Positions 1 through 8,309 of a stretch of 64,000 nt of DNA are shown here, one piece after another (position 1 is the first letter of the stretch; the number at the start of each line of letters is the position of its first letter). The notes under the pieces were generated by a model. It was not told the origin of the DNA and searched no databases. It was given only the letters and a program-made list of their open reading frames with translations. This DNA is from Caldilineaceae bacterium (lineage in GTDB: Bacteria; Chloroflexota; Anaerolineae; Caldilineales; Caldilineaceae), in contig WTGY01000066.1 in NCBI GenBank assembly GCA_011523365.1, forward strand, positions 1 through 64,000, given 5' to 3'. The translations under genes were made by a program, and so were the position numbers.

Positions 1-307
1 ATTCGGCCCTCCCTTGTGCGGGGGCTCCGCCCCCGCAACGCCCCCCCTACTGCCTAATCGACCGGGTGTCGATATTCGTAACAGGTGCCTAATCGAAGGT
101 GTCCAGCCAGACCACGTCCCGCCAGTCCCATCAGATCCCCGTAGGTGCCGGCCTTGTGCCTGCCCTCGCACGCCCAACTGGCGGACTCCACCGTACGGCC
201 AAGCCTGGCACCTGCACTGCGTCTCGCCAAATGACGCTAACTGACTTCAGCCACCGCAGCCATGGATTCCCGCCAGACTATTGCCGCTGCAAATCTGGGA
301 TGCACCC
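1..307. repeat. Dispersed ~300-bp multi-hairpin repeat, copy 1 (truncated by window edge)
   Basis: This stretch matches two other places in the window, 22036-22363 and 49488-49763. The shared landmarks occur in the same order: a G-rich/C-rich hairpin (TGCGGGGGC-tcc-GCCCCCGCA), a GTGTCGATATT-like block, 'CCGCCAGTCCCATCA', 'GGCCTTGTGCCTGCCCT', 'CAGCCACCG' and a terminal 'GGGATGCACCC'. The left end of this copy is cut off by the window start. It has no convincing coding content; short open frames inside it are conserved only because the DNA repeat is. It looks like a non-autonomous intergenic repeat of MITE or REP type, but terminal repeats and target duplications could not be established. Confidence 0.85.
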
Positions 308-425
308 GCCTCATCTATTCAGGTTGCAATTCCCTGAAGTTGCCACTACTATTTCGTCATAGAAGATCGTTGTACGGTCGACAACAGCCAGAGGACCGTA
401 TTGTCAGAAAAAAGGAGAGTTCACA

Positions 426-1268
426 GTGGCGCAGACTCGACTCACACCGCAACAGCTGGCATTCTTCGACACCTTCGGCTATCTCTATTTACCCGGCCTG
501 CTGGCCGACTGCGCAGACAGAATCATCGACGAATTCGAAGCCGTCTGGGCTGCACACGGCGGCGGCCACCACGGGCGCGATCACGATGGCGTGCAGCGCT
601 CCTGCATCCTTCCCTTCCCCGACAAGAGCGAGTTTCTCAGTTCCCTTCTCGACGACCCCCGCATCCACGACATAGCCGCCAGCATCTGCGGCGACGACTT
701 CAACTACACCAGCGGCGACGGCAACTACTATGCCGGCGACACAAGCTGGCACTCCGACGGCTACAGCGCCCAACGCGTTCTCAGCATCAAGATCGCCTTC
801 TATCTCGACCCCCTCACGCGCGAAAGCGGCGCACTGCGCGTCATTCCCGGCAGCCACCGCGCCGGTGACGCCTACGCCGATGCTCTTGAGAAAGATATTC
901 GGAAAAGCGGCAAGATCTGGGGAAAGGAAGGGCCCGACGTACCGGCTCTGATCCTGGAAACCACGCCCGGCGACATCGTCATGTTCAACCACAACCTCAA
1001 ACACGCCGCCTTCGGGGGCTCAGAGCGTCGACGCATGTACACCATGAACTTCTCACGCCGCTACCCAGAGCACCGGCTCGAAGAGCTGCGCGAAGTACTC
1101 GGCCGCGAGGCTCGCTTCTGGATCGACCGCATTCACGGCGAAGCCATGATCGCCACCGCCGGGCCGGAGCGTATGGTCCATCTCGAGCAGGTCAGGGCCA
1201 ACGACACCCACCTGGCAGACTTGACGCGCGAACTGAAAAAGACAATGAAAGAGCCGGCGCGAGGCTGA
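426..1268 (+). CDS. Phytanoyl-CoA dioxygenase (PhyH) family protein
   Basis: A 280-residue Fe(II)/2-oxoglutarate-dependent oxygenase of the PhyH/ectoine hydroxylase family, expected to hydroxylate an unknown small substrate in the cytoplasm. The iron-binding triad is visible as H109-x-D111 in WHSDG and a distal H193 in NLKHAAFGG, followed by an RRMYTMNF segment where the 2-oxoglutarate-binding arginine is expected. The jelly-roll strands 'GALRVIPGSHR' and 'GDIVMFNHN' are typical. The start is GTG, supported by AAGGAGAG about 8 bases upstream. It is one of three family members here (also 2391-3203 and 27602-28426), and the only plus-strand gene before 61 kb. It converges on a Gfo/Idh/MocA gene with a shared terminator between them. 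The substrate is unknown. Confidence 0.9.
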   Translation: MAQTRLTPQQLAFFDTFGYLYLPGLLADCADRIIDEFEAVWAAHGGGHHGRDHDGVQRSCILPFPDKSEFLSSLLDDPRIHDIAASICGDDFNYTSGDGNYYAGDTSWHSDGYSAQRVLSIKIAFYLDPLTRESGALRVIPGSHRAGDAYADALEKDIRKSGKIWGKEGPDVPALILETTPGDIVMFNHNLKHAAFGGSERRRMYTMNFSRRYPEHRLEELREVLGREARFWIDRIHGEAMIATAGPERMVHLEQVRANDTHLADLTRELKKTMKEPARG

Positions 1269-1280
1269 GGGCAAAAACAC

Positions 1281-1330
1281 GTACCGGTCGCCGCCGCAGA
1301 CCAGTCCACCCTCTACGCGGCGACCGGTAC
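1281..1330. terminator. Bidirectional terminator between convergent genes
   Basis: A perfect 14-bp inverted repeat has its arms at 1281-1294 and 1317-1330, with a 22-base loop. An A-run precedes it (a T-run for minus-strand transcripts) and CTTTTCC follows it (for plus-strand transcripts), so it can serve both convergent genes. The right arm lies inside the last codons of the minus-strand Gfo/Idh/MocA gene, so the hairpin also encodes part of that protein's C-terminus. Confidence 0.75.
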
Positions 1331-2386
1331 CTTTTCCCCGGTCTCCGCGCTCAGATAGATAGCATCCAGCAGCTTCATGAACGTCAATGCATCCGCTGGC
1401 GACACATCGGGAGGCTGCTCTCCGCGGATGGTTGCGGCAAAGTCACGGATCTCCCCGTCAAAGTCCCCGCTTCCATGCTCCGCATTCTCCTCTACAAAAC
1501 TGTCGCCCTCGTTGTAAATTGCACCCAACAAGCGCCGCGTCCCCGAACGTGTCTGCCCCGAAGCCAGCCGCGTAGACTCGACCTCAACCGTCCCAGCCGT
1601 GCCCAGGACCCGCAGACGCAGGTCCCAAGCCCGGTCCGCCCACGTGGCGATGACCGCAGACGTGTCCATCTGAACTGTTATGCCCCCGGCGCAACCCACC
1701 AGGAAGCTCATGTAATCCTCAGAATGGCGCTCCACTTCGAGCCGCGTCGGAAACGCGCTGTGGCTGATCGCGAAAGCCCACTGCGGCTCCGGGCAGCCCA
1801 GCAGGTACCACGCTTGGTCGAGGTAATGGGAGCCGTGTTGCCCCAGTGCGCCCCCCTTCAGTCCCCAGCGGTACAACCATTCCCGGCCGGCCGGCGGCTC
1901 GTAGTCCACGCCTCGCTCTCGATAGTGGTAGTGGACGCGCGCGTGGTAAGGACGCCCTATCCTACCATCGGAGATCAGCTGGCGACTCCTCTTGTTCTCC
2001 TCCTCGTGGCGCATGAAATAGGAGTAGACAAGCGTCCTTCCGCTACTCGCGGCGGCCGCATTGATCTCCTCGACATCCGCGGCGTTGCGGCCGTGCGGCT
2101 TCTGTACCAGCACATGCTTGCCAGCCTTCAACGCGTCAAGTACCATCGGCTTGCGTACGTCCGGCGCCGTGGCGATGCCTACCGCGTCAACCTCGTCATC
2201 GGCCAGCAATTCACGATAGTCCCCGTAGACCCGGGCGACTTCATGCTCTTGCGCCACCTTCTGCGCCAGTTCCTGGTTCAGGTCAGCCACCGCCCAGGCC
2301 ACTGTATCTTCACCCGCGTGCGCGCCCGCAACCCAGGCTCCACCCACCCGGCAGCCGACAACGCCGATCCTGATCTTGTCCGCCAT
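1313..2386 (-). CDS. Gfo/Idh/MocA family oxidoreductase
   Basis: A 357-residue NAD(P)-dependent sugar or inositol dehydrogenase-like protein. The N-terminal Rossmann fold shows the dinucleotide loop GCRVGG (residues 11-16), and the family's conserved lysine is K96 in VQKPHG (the usual motif is EKP). The C-terminal alpha/beta domain contains 'GQHGSHYLDQAWYLLG', where the catalytic histidine is expected. It follows the PhyH gene at 2391-3203 by only 4 bases, so the two are probably co-transcribed. Pairing with an oxygenase suggests oxidation of a sugar, inositol or related polyol, but the substrate cannot be read from sequence. Its last codons form one arm of the terminator shared with the gene at 426. 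Confidence 0.9.
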   Translation of the reverse strand: MADKIRIGVVGCRVGGAWVAGAHAGEDTVAWAVADLNQELAQKVAQEHEVARVYGDYRELLADDEVDAVGIATAPDVRKPMVLDALKAGKHVLVQKPHGRNAADVEEINAAAASSGRTLVYSYFMRHEEENKRSRQLISDGRIGRPYHARVHYHYRERGVDYEPPAGREWLYRWGLKGGALGQHGSHYLDQAWYLLGCPEPQWAFAISHSAFPTRLEVERHSEDYMSFLVGCAGGITVQMDTSAVIATWADRAWDLRLRVLGTAGTVEVESTRLASGQTRSGTRRLLGAIYNEGDSFVEENAEHGSGDFDGEIRDFAATIRGEQPPDVSPADALTFMKLLDAIYLSAETGEKVPVAA

Positions 2387-2390
2387 AGCC

Positions 2391-3203
2391 CTACCCCCGG
2401 GCCGGCTCAGCCATCTCCGACCGCGCCTTGGCCGACAGCGCCGGCAGGTGGCTCTCGTGCGCCATTACCTGCTCCAAATGCCGCATCCGTGACGGGGAGG
2501 CGGTATTACGCATGATGTCGGAGTGCATCTGGTCCTTCCAGAAACGAGCGCCGCCGGCAACGAACTTCTCCAACTCCTCGATCTCTTCCGGCGTCTCACA
2601 GTAAGCGCAGCAGTTGATCGTAAACATGCGCCTCGCCGTGCTTCCTCCGAACGACGAGTGCATCAGATTATGATTGAACGCCACAACGTCACCAGGCTGC
2701 GTCTCCAGCGCCAAGTGCGGCACATCCAGCTGCGAGATTCCCCACAGCTCCGGCGCCTCCCGAGCCTGCCGCGCCTGCCAGTCTTCCACATCCACCCGGT
2801 GCGAGCCGGGAATCACCCGCAAACAACCCGTATCAGATGTTAACGTATCGAGATAAAAGGCCACCTTCAAGTACTTCCCGATCGTGTGAAAGCCGTCACT
2901 GTGCCAGCGCGTATCGCCGGTATAGAAATTGCCGTCACCGCCGAGATAATTGAAGTCGTCGCCCAATATGCTGCTAATCAGCCCGTCGATGCTGGGGTGA
3001 TCCAGCAGCGTACACAGCCTCTCCCGCTGATCGATAAACGGTACAATGCAGGAGCGCTGCGTCCCGTCATGCACCTGACCGCTGGTCGTGAAAATCGATT
3101 CAAAATCCTCCGTAATCCAGCCGATCTCCTCCTTCACCAGTCCGGGAAAGTAGAGAAAGCCGAAAGTCTCGAAAAACTGTAGCTGCTGCTGGCTGAGTTT
3201 CAT
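2391..3203 (-). CDS. Phytanoyl-CoA dioxygenase (PhyH) family protein
   Basis: A 270-residue Fe(II)/2-oxoglutarate oxygenase, clearly paralogous to the protein at 426-1268: both begin with a QQLxFFxTFGxLYxPGL segment. The metal ligands are H101-x-D103 (WHSDG) and H182 (NLMHSSFGG), followed by ARRMFTINC. It includes the 'CLRVIPGSHR' and 'GDVVAFNHN' strands. It is the upstream partner of the Gfo/Idh/MocA gene. The two PhyH copies on opposite strands flanking that oxidoreductase suggest local duplication and inversion. The substrate is unknown; ectoine, phytanoyl-CoA and modified polyols are all known in the family. Confidence 0.9.
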   Translation of the reverse strand: MKLSQQQLQFFETFGFLYFPGLVKEEIGWITEDFESIFTTSGQVHDGTQRSCIVPFIDQRERLCTLLDHPSIDGLISSILGDDFNYLGGDGNFYTGDTRWHSDGFHTIGKYLKVAFYLDTLTSDTGCLRVIPGSHRVDVEDWQARQAREAPELWGISQLDVPHLALETQPGDVVAFNHNLMHSSFGGSTARRMFTINCCAYCETPEEIEELEKFVAGGARFWKDQMHSDIMRNTASPSRMRHLEQVMAHESHLPALSAKARSEMAEPARG

Positions 3204-3329
3204 TTATTCATCTCCTGAGAAGGGTGCCCCTGTCCTATGGAATGTCTCCAATTGATGAAATCATACTCAATCTGTCCGAGTTGGTGAACATCCTCTCATC
3301 CAATCAGATATGCTGGGGAGCTCCTGCGT

Positions 3330-4430
3330 TCAGGCCACCGCTTTGTTCAACGCCGGCATAAGCTCGGTCGCGAAAAGCTCTATATTGCGCAACCAGCTCT
3401 CCCTATCGTCCCAGTCAAACCCCATCAGGACCAGAGTACCGAACGGTCCGCTCTCCTCCTTTAGCGCCAGCAACCGCTCCAGCACATGGTCCACGTCGCC
3501 CGCGATGATCTGTTCCGACATCCAGTAGTCCATATTGCAGTCAGCGTTCGACATCTCCAGGTCCCGCTTGAGAACGTCCCTGCCCCGGGTCTTATCCATC
3601 AGTTTGGCGAGATACTCATAATTCCTCCCTACCGAGTTGGTCCGCGCCCGCTTCACCGCCTCTTCAGTCGTATCAGCCAGAAAGATCGCCCGCGCCACTC
3701 TCCAGTCGGCCCGGTTCGGCTTTCTTCCCGCCTCCTCCGCGCTGCGTGCGTATGTCTCCCAGTTGTCCGCCAGCACATTCCCCGCCGCCACAGCAGCCGA
3801 AAACGGTGCGAAACCGTACCGCCCCGCCACTTTTAGGCTGTATGAATCGCGAGTAATGCCCGGCACGAGGATCGGAGGATGCGGCTGTTGCAGCGGCTTG
3901 TGGATGAACCCTAACTGGGTTTCCTCATCGACATTTTCCTTGAGCGAGAACTGCCAGAACTGGCCTTCATGTTCGTAAGGCGGGTCCGACGTCCACAGCT
4001 TCAAAATGACGTCAATCGCTTCAATCGTCATCCTGCCGCCGTCCTTCGGATGCTGCCCATAAAGCTCATAGTCCGTGCTCGTCCCGCTCGGCCCAAGGCA
4101 CAGATTGAGCCGCCCATGGGCCAGGTGATCCAGAAAAGCAAGCCGGGTTGCCAGATACGCCGGATGATGCAAATTGACACAGATCGGCGCCGGGCCCAGC
4201 CGGATACGTTCCGTAACCCCCAGCACCCGTCCGATAAACACCTCCGGCACCACCACCGTCTCGTACCGCATCGTATGGTGCTCGCCAATCCAGAACTCCT
4301 CGAATCCCAACTCATCCGCCATCACCGCCAGCTCAATATCCTCGTCATACCCCTGCGCCAGCGGCTTCTCCGGCGGATGAAACGGCATGATGAAAATGCC
4401 CGACTTGATCGTCTGTCCATTTGTCGTCAT
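3330..4430 (-). CDS. LLM-class flavin-dependent oxidoreductase (bacterial luciferase-like)
   Basis: A 366-residue TIM-barrel monooxygenase of the luciferase-like superfamily, expected to use reduced FMN or F420. Typical features are 'ELGFEEFWIGEHH' near residue 45, 'HPAYLATRLAFLDHLAHGRLNL' in the middle, 'GPSGTSTDYE', and 'YEHEGQFWQF', a pattern seen in alkanal, nitrilotriacetate and sulfonate monooxygenases. I chose the ATG at 4430 over a GTG nine bases upstream because AGGAAG sits at normal spacing from the ATG. Downstream lie the propeller-family genes. The substrate is unknown. Confidence 0.85.
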   Translation of the reverse strand: MTTNGQTIKSGIFIMPFHPPEKPLAQGYDEDIELAVMADELGFEEFWIGEHHTMRYETVVVPEVFIGRVLGVTERIRLGPAPICVNLHHPAYLATRLAFLDHLAHGRLNLCLGPSGTSTDYELYGQHPKDGGRMTIEAIDVILKLWTSDPPYEHEGQFWQFSLKENVDEETQLGFIHKPLQQPHPPILVPGITRDSYSLKVAGRYGFAPFSAAVAAGNVLADNWETYARSAEEAGRKPNRADWRVARAIFLADTTEEAVKRARTNSVGRNYEYLAKLMDKTRGRDVLKRDLEMSNADCNMDYWMSEQIIAGDVDHVLERLLALKEESGPFGTLVLMGFDWDDRESWLRNIELFATELMPALNKAVA

Positions 4431-4475
4431 AACCCGCACTTCCTTTCAATTGGCTGGTGGCAGTCAGGCGATTCC

Positions 4476-5942
4476 CTACTCGTTCTCCGCCGCCTTGACA
4501 CGGAAACTGTATAGTTGGGCAGTATTCAGATGAAAACGCAAACGCAAAGGTTGGTCCGGCGGCAGCCGCTCGTGATCCTGCCAGCGAACGACATGACGCA
4601 CACTGTCCGAGCCGATTGCCGTGCAGTCCTGGCTTGAGAACCCTGCCAGAGTCTCGCCGGCGGGGGAGAGAAGCTCAACCGCTAGGCTGCCTTGCGAGGC
4701 ATCTGCGTTGACCACGAGTTGCCCGTTCGGTAGGTTTAGCGGAACAGTTTCGATTGTCCCACCAAAATGACCCGCGTCCAGCGAAACAAAGCCATCCAGC
4801 CGCCACGATGCCCGCGCGATAGTCGCCGTCTTGGGCGGCATCGGGCCGCCGTGCATGGTGTTGATGGCGGTATAAAAGTGCCAAACTTCGTCGCCATGGA
4901 CGATTGGCCGGTCGGCTGAACAGAGAATGCAGCCGGCGTCGAAGCTGCCCGGACCGCCTCGCGGAATGATGGGCGAGCGATCGGCGAAACGCTCCCAGCT
5001 GCGCCCGTCCCGGCTATGCACCAACTGCGCCTCGATCGGCCCGTCCCACGGGCTTTGCTCGGCCCCGACCTCCTGCCCCCGCATGTCGCGGTAAACGTTG
5101 AAAACAGGCAGGAAACCGAGAAACTGTCCGCCATAGACGAAGCCCGACATGCCGTAGAACTCCCCCCGCTGTTCCGGATCTTGGGTCCAGGCATCGTCCT
5201 CCTCATCACTGACGATGATCAGTTCCGGCTCAGACCAGTCCAGGAAGTTCCTGCTAGTGCATACCGCGATCAAACGCCTGTCAAAGCCCCCAATGTCGCC
5301 CCAGCGCCGGTGAAAGGCGAAATACTCGCCCGAACGGCGGTCGTGCGCCACCGTGATCGCCTCCAGCGTCTCGGTCGAATTCATCAGAATCGGATTGACG
5401 TCATACTCGTTCCACACCAGGCCGTCGGCAGAATGGGCAACCCAATAGCCGAACTGATCGCGGCTCCAATCCCAGGCCGCCATCTTGTATCGCTCCGATG
5501 GGTCGGCCGTTTCGTCAACGATCACTGTGGGGCTGTGTTTATCGAAAATGAGGATATTGTTCGCGCGCGAGCCGTCGAACTCATGCAGACCCAGCTCCGG
5601 CTTCTCCCAGTGGATGCCGTCAGCCGAAGTGGCGTAGAGGATCATATCCCCCTGCCGTTCACGCAGGCCGGGCGCCCGGTGCTGGTGTCCGCGGCCAATC
5701 CGCGTCAGATACCACATGCGAAACAGCCGCGCGTCGGCGTCGTAATGCACCGTGCCGTAGATGTAGACCCGGCCCCCCTCCCACGGTCGGTCGGGCAAAA
5801 GCACCGGCTGCTCCAGCTTCTTCCCCGGATGGAGCGTGCGCACTACGCCGCGTTTAGAGCTGACGATGGCATCGTCGACGAAAAGCTGTGTCTCCGCGCC
5901 GATCGAGAGCGCTTCATTCTGGTCTGTGTTCTGGGAGCCCAT
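4476..5942 (-). CDS. Glycosidase-like beta-propeller family protein, paralogue A
   Basis: A 488-residue protein that I place, with caution, near the five-bladed propeller glycosidases (GH32/GH43/GH68/GH62 types). Features: LFVDD at residues 20-24, RPWE at 52-55, RMWY at 75-78, then repeated blade motifs such as 'YATSADGIHWEKPELG', 'WVAHSADGLVWN' and 'VHSRDGRSWER'. A C-terminal beta-sandwich runs from 'RLDGFVSLDAGHFGG' to 'LYSFRV'. There is no signal peptide, so it is probably cytoplasmic and acts on imported oligosaccharides. The ATG at 5942 has AGGAGAT seven bases upstream, so I prefer it to the in-frame TTG at 5990. Four paralogues lie in this window; the closest is at 12687-14210. Catalytic residues are not established. 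Confidence 0.7.
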   Translation of the reverse strand: MGSQNTDQNEALSIGAETQLFVDDAIVSSKRGVVRTLHPGKKLEQPVLLPDRPWEGGRVYIYGTVHYDADARLFRMWYLTRIGRGHQHRAPGLRERQGDMILYATSADGIHWEKPELGLHEFDGSRANNILIFDKHSPTVIVDETADPSERYKMAAWDWSRDQFGYWVAHSADGLVWNEYDVNPILMNSTETLEAITVAHDRRSGEYFAFHRRWGDIGGFDRRLIAVCTSRNFLDWSEPELIIVSDEEDDAWTQDPEQRGEFYGMSGFVYGGQFLGFLPVFNVYRDMRGQEVGAEQSPWDGPIEAQLVHSRDGRSWERFADRSPIIPRGGPGSFDAGCILCSADRPIVHGDEVWHFYTAINTMHGGPMPPKTATIARASWRLDGFVSLDAGHFGGTIETVPLNLPNGQLVVNADASQGSLAVELLSPAGETLAGFSSQDCTAIGSDSVRHVVRWQDHERLPPDQPLRLRFHLNTAQLYSFRVKAAENE

Positions 5943-5973
5943 AAACCGATCTCCTGGCCGTCGCAGACGCCGG

Positions 5974-7506
5974 TTAGCTGTTGTCGACAAACTGCAAGGA
6001 GTACAACTTACAACCGTTCATCTGGAACCGCAAGCGCACCACGCGCCCCGCCAATTCGCCGACATGCCCACGGCCTCCCCAGGTCGCGAAATGGCGAACA
6101 GAGTTGCCGTTCACCTCGTCGGCTTCCTCCATGCTATAGCCTTCAACCGGTGCCCCGTCTTCGTCCTCAATCTGAACTCGGATCGCACCGCCCGCGCTCG
6201 TGTCCGCGTTGAGTGCCAGCCGTTCCCCCCGAAAACGCAGCGGCACGGTCACCAACTCGCCGCCCTCGTAAGGTGCATCAACCGAAATAAAGCCGTCCAG
6301 TCGCAGCCGCGCGCGGAAGTAAGCGCCCCTCTTGAGCGCAACGCCCTCACTGATACCATACCGGAATCCGCCATAGTAAATCCACAGTTCATCCCCGACC
6401 TGCACCGGCTGTGTGAACGCGTAGAGCATCTTGGAATCGCCCGCACCCGCCGGCCCCAGCCGCAGGAACGGGTTGCGTCCTCCGGCCCGCTGCCACTTGA
6501 TCCCATCGCGGCTCGTAGCCAGCTGCACGTCGACCGTGTCCGGGAAGCCGCCCATCTTCTCCTGGTCTCGACCAGCCTCCGGAAACGGGTTCGTAGACCA
6601 GTGCCACCAGACCTCCGGCAGCGCAAGGTAAGCGTCCGCCGTTCCGGGATACTTGAAGACACAATTCCCGTGAAAGTCCATGATCTGCCGGCTCTGCCTC
6701 TGGCGCTTCACCGGCAGCGTCAGGTCGACCTCGTCCGCCCCCATCACGAACCCCAAATCCTCCCAATGCTCAAAGTCCGGCGACACCAGCCGCCGCACCT
6801 CCCGGTAGCGGTCCCCGTGGCTATCCGCAGTCCACAGACGCGAGTAGCCCACATACTGCTCAATCCGTTCATCCCAGAAGACCACGTTCAGGCAATCGCA
6901 ATGTCCCGGGATCGGATTGTTCCCGCACGCCGTCCAGCGCAAACCGTCAGGAGAACAGAATCCCGTCAACCCCGACTTACCCTCCTCCGCCACCACGATC
7001 TGGCTCCAGAGCTTGTACCGCCGCTCCGGCGCCGCACCCGGATCCTTGAATACCGTACCCCCGTTCCAGCCGGCCTGCTGCACCCGGTCGTGCACAGCCG
7101 GCCCCAGGATATTGTTGTCTCCGCTTCCGCGGTATTCCACCAGTCCCAGATTGGGCCTTTCCCAGTGCACACCGTCCGTCGACTCAGCGTAGCACAGCCT
7201 CCCCCGCGTATGCGCCCAAAACCTTCTGGCATCCTCCGCCGTCCCCGCCACCGGCAACGCCATCCCCGTTGGCGGGTCCCACTCATACGCCAGATACCAA
7301 ATCCGAAAAACATCCCCCTCCCGCATCACCGTCGCATAAGGATGAATCCGGTACTCCCAAGGAGCCTCCGGCAGAAACACCGGCTCATGGTCCTGGTAGG
7401 GGGTGTTCAAAGTCAACTGGACGTTCTTCATCGCGGCGATAGCCGCTTCGTCGATGAAGAGTTCCTTGTGGCCGCCGATGTCGCGTATCAGGTCTGTCTG
7501 GCTCAT
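5974..7506 (-). CDS. Glycosidase-like beta-propeller family protein, paralogue B
   Basis: A 510-residue member of the same family as 4476-5942. It has LFIDE at residues 16-20, APWE at 48-51 and RIWY at 68-71. Blade motifs include 'YAESTDGVHWERPNLG', 'GFCSPDGLRWTA' and 'ATSRDGIKWQRAGGR'. The C-terminal module carries 'RLDGFISVDAPYEGG' and ends in 'LYSLQF'. It lies 31 bases upstream of paralogue A in the same orientation, so the two are probably one transcript. It is more divergent from A than the 12687-14210 paralogue is. A carbohydrate-active role is inferred from the fold-like pattern and the transporter-rich neighbourhood. Confidence 0.7.
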   Translation of the reverse strand: MSQTDLIRDIGGHKELFIDEAAIAAMKNVQLTLNTPYQDHEPVFLPEAPWEYRIHPYATVMREGDVFRIWYLAYEWDPPTGMALPVAGTAEDARRFWAHTRGRLCYAESTDGVHWERPNLGLVEYRGSGDNNILGPAVHDRVQQAGWNGGTVFKDPGAAPERRYKLWSQIVVAEEGKSGLTGFCSPDGLRWTACGNNPIPGHCDCLNVVFWDERIEQYVGYSRLWTADSHGDRYREVRRLVSPDFEHWEDLGFVMGADEVDLTLPVKRQRQSRQIMDFHGNCVFKYPGTADAYLALPEVWWHWSTNPFPEAGRDQEKMGGFPDTVDVQLATSRDGIKWQRAGGRNPFLRLGPAGAGDSKMLYAFTQPVQVGDELWIYYGGFRYGISEGVALKRGAYFRARLRLDGFISVDAPYEGGELVTVPLRFRGERLALNADTSAGGAIRVQIEDEDGAPVEGYSMEEADEVNGNSVRHFATWGGRGHVGELAGRVVRLRFQMNGCKLYSLQFVDNS

Positions 7507-7630
7507 GCTGATCCGATTCTCACTTGAATATGGGATGTTGCGCGCGGGGTTTTACCTTGGGATCGCGCGCACGAGTGTCTCGCTCGCTCTCACGATATAC
7601 GTATATCCTTGATCTCAATTTGAATTCAAT
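7507..7630. other. Intergenic region with a perfect 14-bp palindrome
   Basis: The gap between paralogue B and the Uma2 gene contains the perfect palindrome GATATACGTATATC (7594-7607) and, just beside it, TTGAATTCAA (7620-7629). They lie upstream of the paralogue B gene and downstream of the Uma2 gene. They could be an operator or a transcript-end structure; neither role is proven. Confidence 0.4.
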
Positions 7631-8188
7631 CTAGAGATCAAATACGTCGCGCACGGAATAGCTGAAACCGGGCAGGACCTCGCCGCCATCGAGGATGTCA
7701 TTCTCGGTCAGACTCAGGAGGGGTTGATTGGGGCGGTGGACTTCGATGATGCGGTTCTCCGGGTTCACAACCCACACGAGCGACACGCCAAAGCTGATCC
7801 ACATGCGGGCTTTGTGGTAGACCTCCCGCGAACCATCGCTGGGGGAGACGATTTCGACCACCAAATCGGGCGCCCCCTCATAGTAGCCGGAAAGTCTGAC
7901 ATTCAGAGGCAGCTTCTGTGCGGAGATAAAGGCGATATCAGGCTCCCGCACCGTATCAGGATCGCGCTCCAGCAACATACCTGAATCCGAACCGACCAGC
8001 CGGCCCAAACGCCGGGGCCTGACAAAATTCCTCAACGCGCCGCCCAGATTCATCACAATCTCGCCGTGGGTTAATCCTGTCGGCATCGTTTCGCAAAGCG
8101 CCCCTCTAATCAGTTCACCTCGCACCCCTTCGCTGTAAAGACGGAGCAGGTCGTCGGCGGTCAGCAGCTTTTCTTCTGTGCGTGTCAT
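7631..8188 (-). CDS. Uma2 family (DUF820) putative endonuclease
   Basis: A 185-residue protein of the Uma2 family, which has a PD-(D/E)xK nuclease-like fold and is abundant in cyanobacteria and Chloroflexota. The typical motifs are PD at 83-84 in REPDIAFIS, the acidic residue E112 in VVEIVSPSD, and 'VSLVWVVNPENRIIEV' further on. The full length is typical of the family. It precedes McrC in coordinates, but its biological role (defence, mobile element or other) is not known for the family. The ATG start follows a purine-rich GGGGGT. Confidence 0.88.
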   Translation of the reverse strand: MTRTEEKLLTADDLLRLYSEGVRGELIRGALCETMPTGLTHGEIVMNLGGALRNFVRPRRLGRLVGSDSGMLLERDPDTVREPDIAFISAQKLPLNVRLSGYYEGAPDLVVEIVSPSDGSREVYHKARMWISFGVSLVWVVNPENRIIEVHRPNQPLLSLTENDILDGGEVLPGFSYSVRDVFDL

Positions 8189-8309
8189 AGCAGTACCCCC
8201 GTCAGGTGATGAGGTGAGGGCATTATACTACAGATCACGCGCCGGAGAAGGGGGCGGCCGGCAACAATTTGGCTCTTTTTTCTGCAACCTCATTGGTCAT
8301 ATCTGCGAT

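Noticed and set aside
14..362. Short open frames at the left edge, with look-alikes at 22067-22475
   Set aside because: They are similar only because they lie in the same phase of the dispersed repeat. They lack ribosome-binding sites, and the third repeat copy breaks the frame, so they are not genes.
1475..2515. Long plus-strand open frames across minus-strand genes (also 5016-6212, 5836-7527, 15210-16313, 47566-48672, 58105-59565)
   Set aside because: They are rich in R, P, H and Q, show no family motifs and exactly oppose well-supported genes. They are antisense shadows of high-G+C coding DNA.
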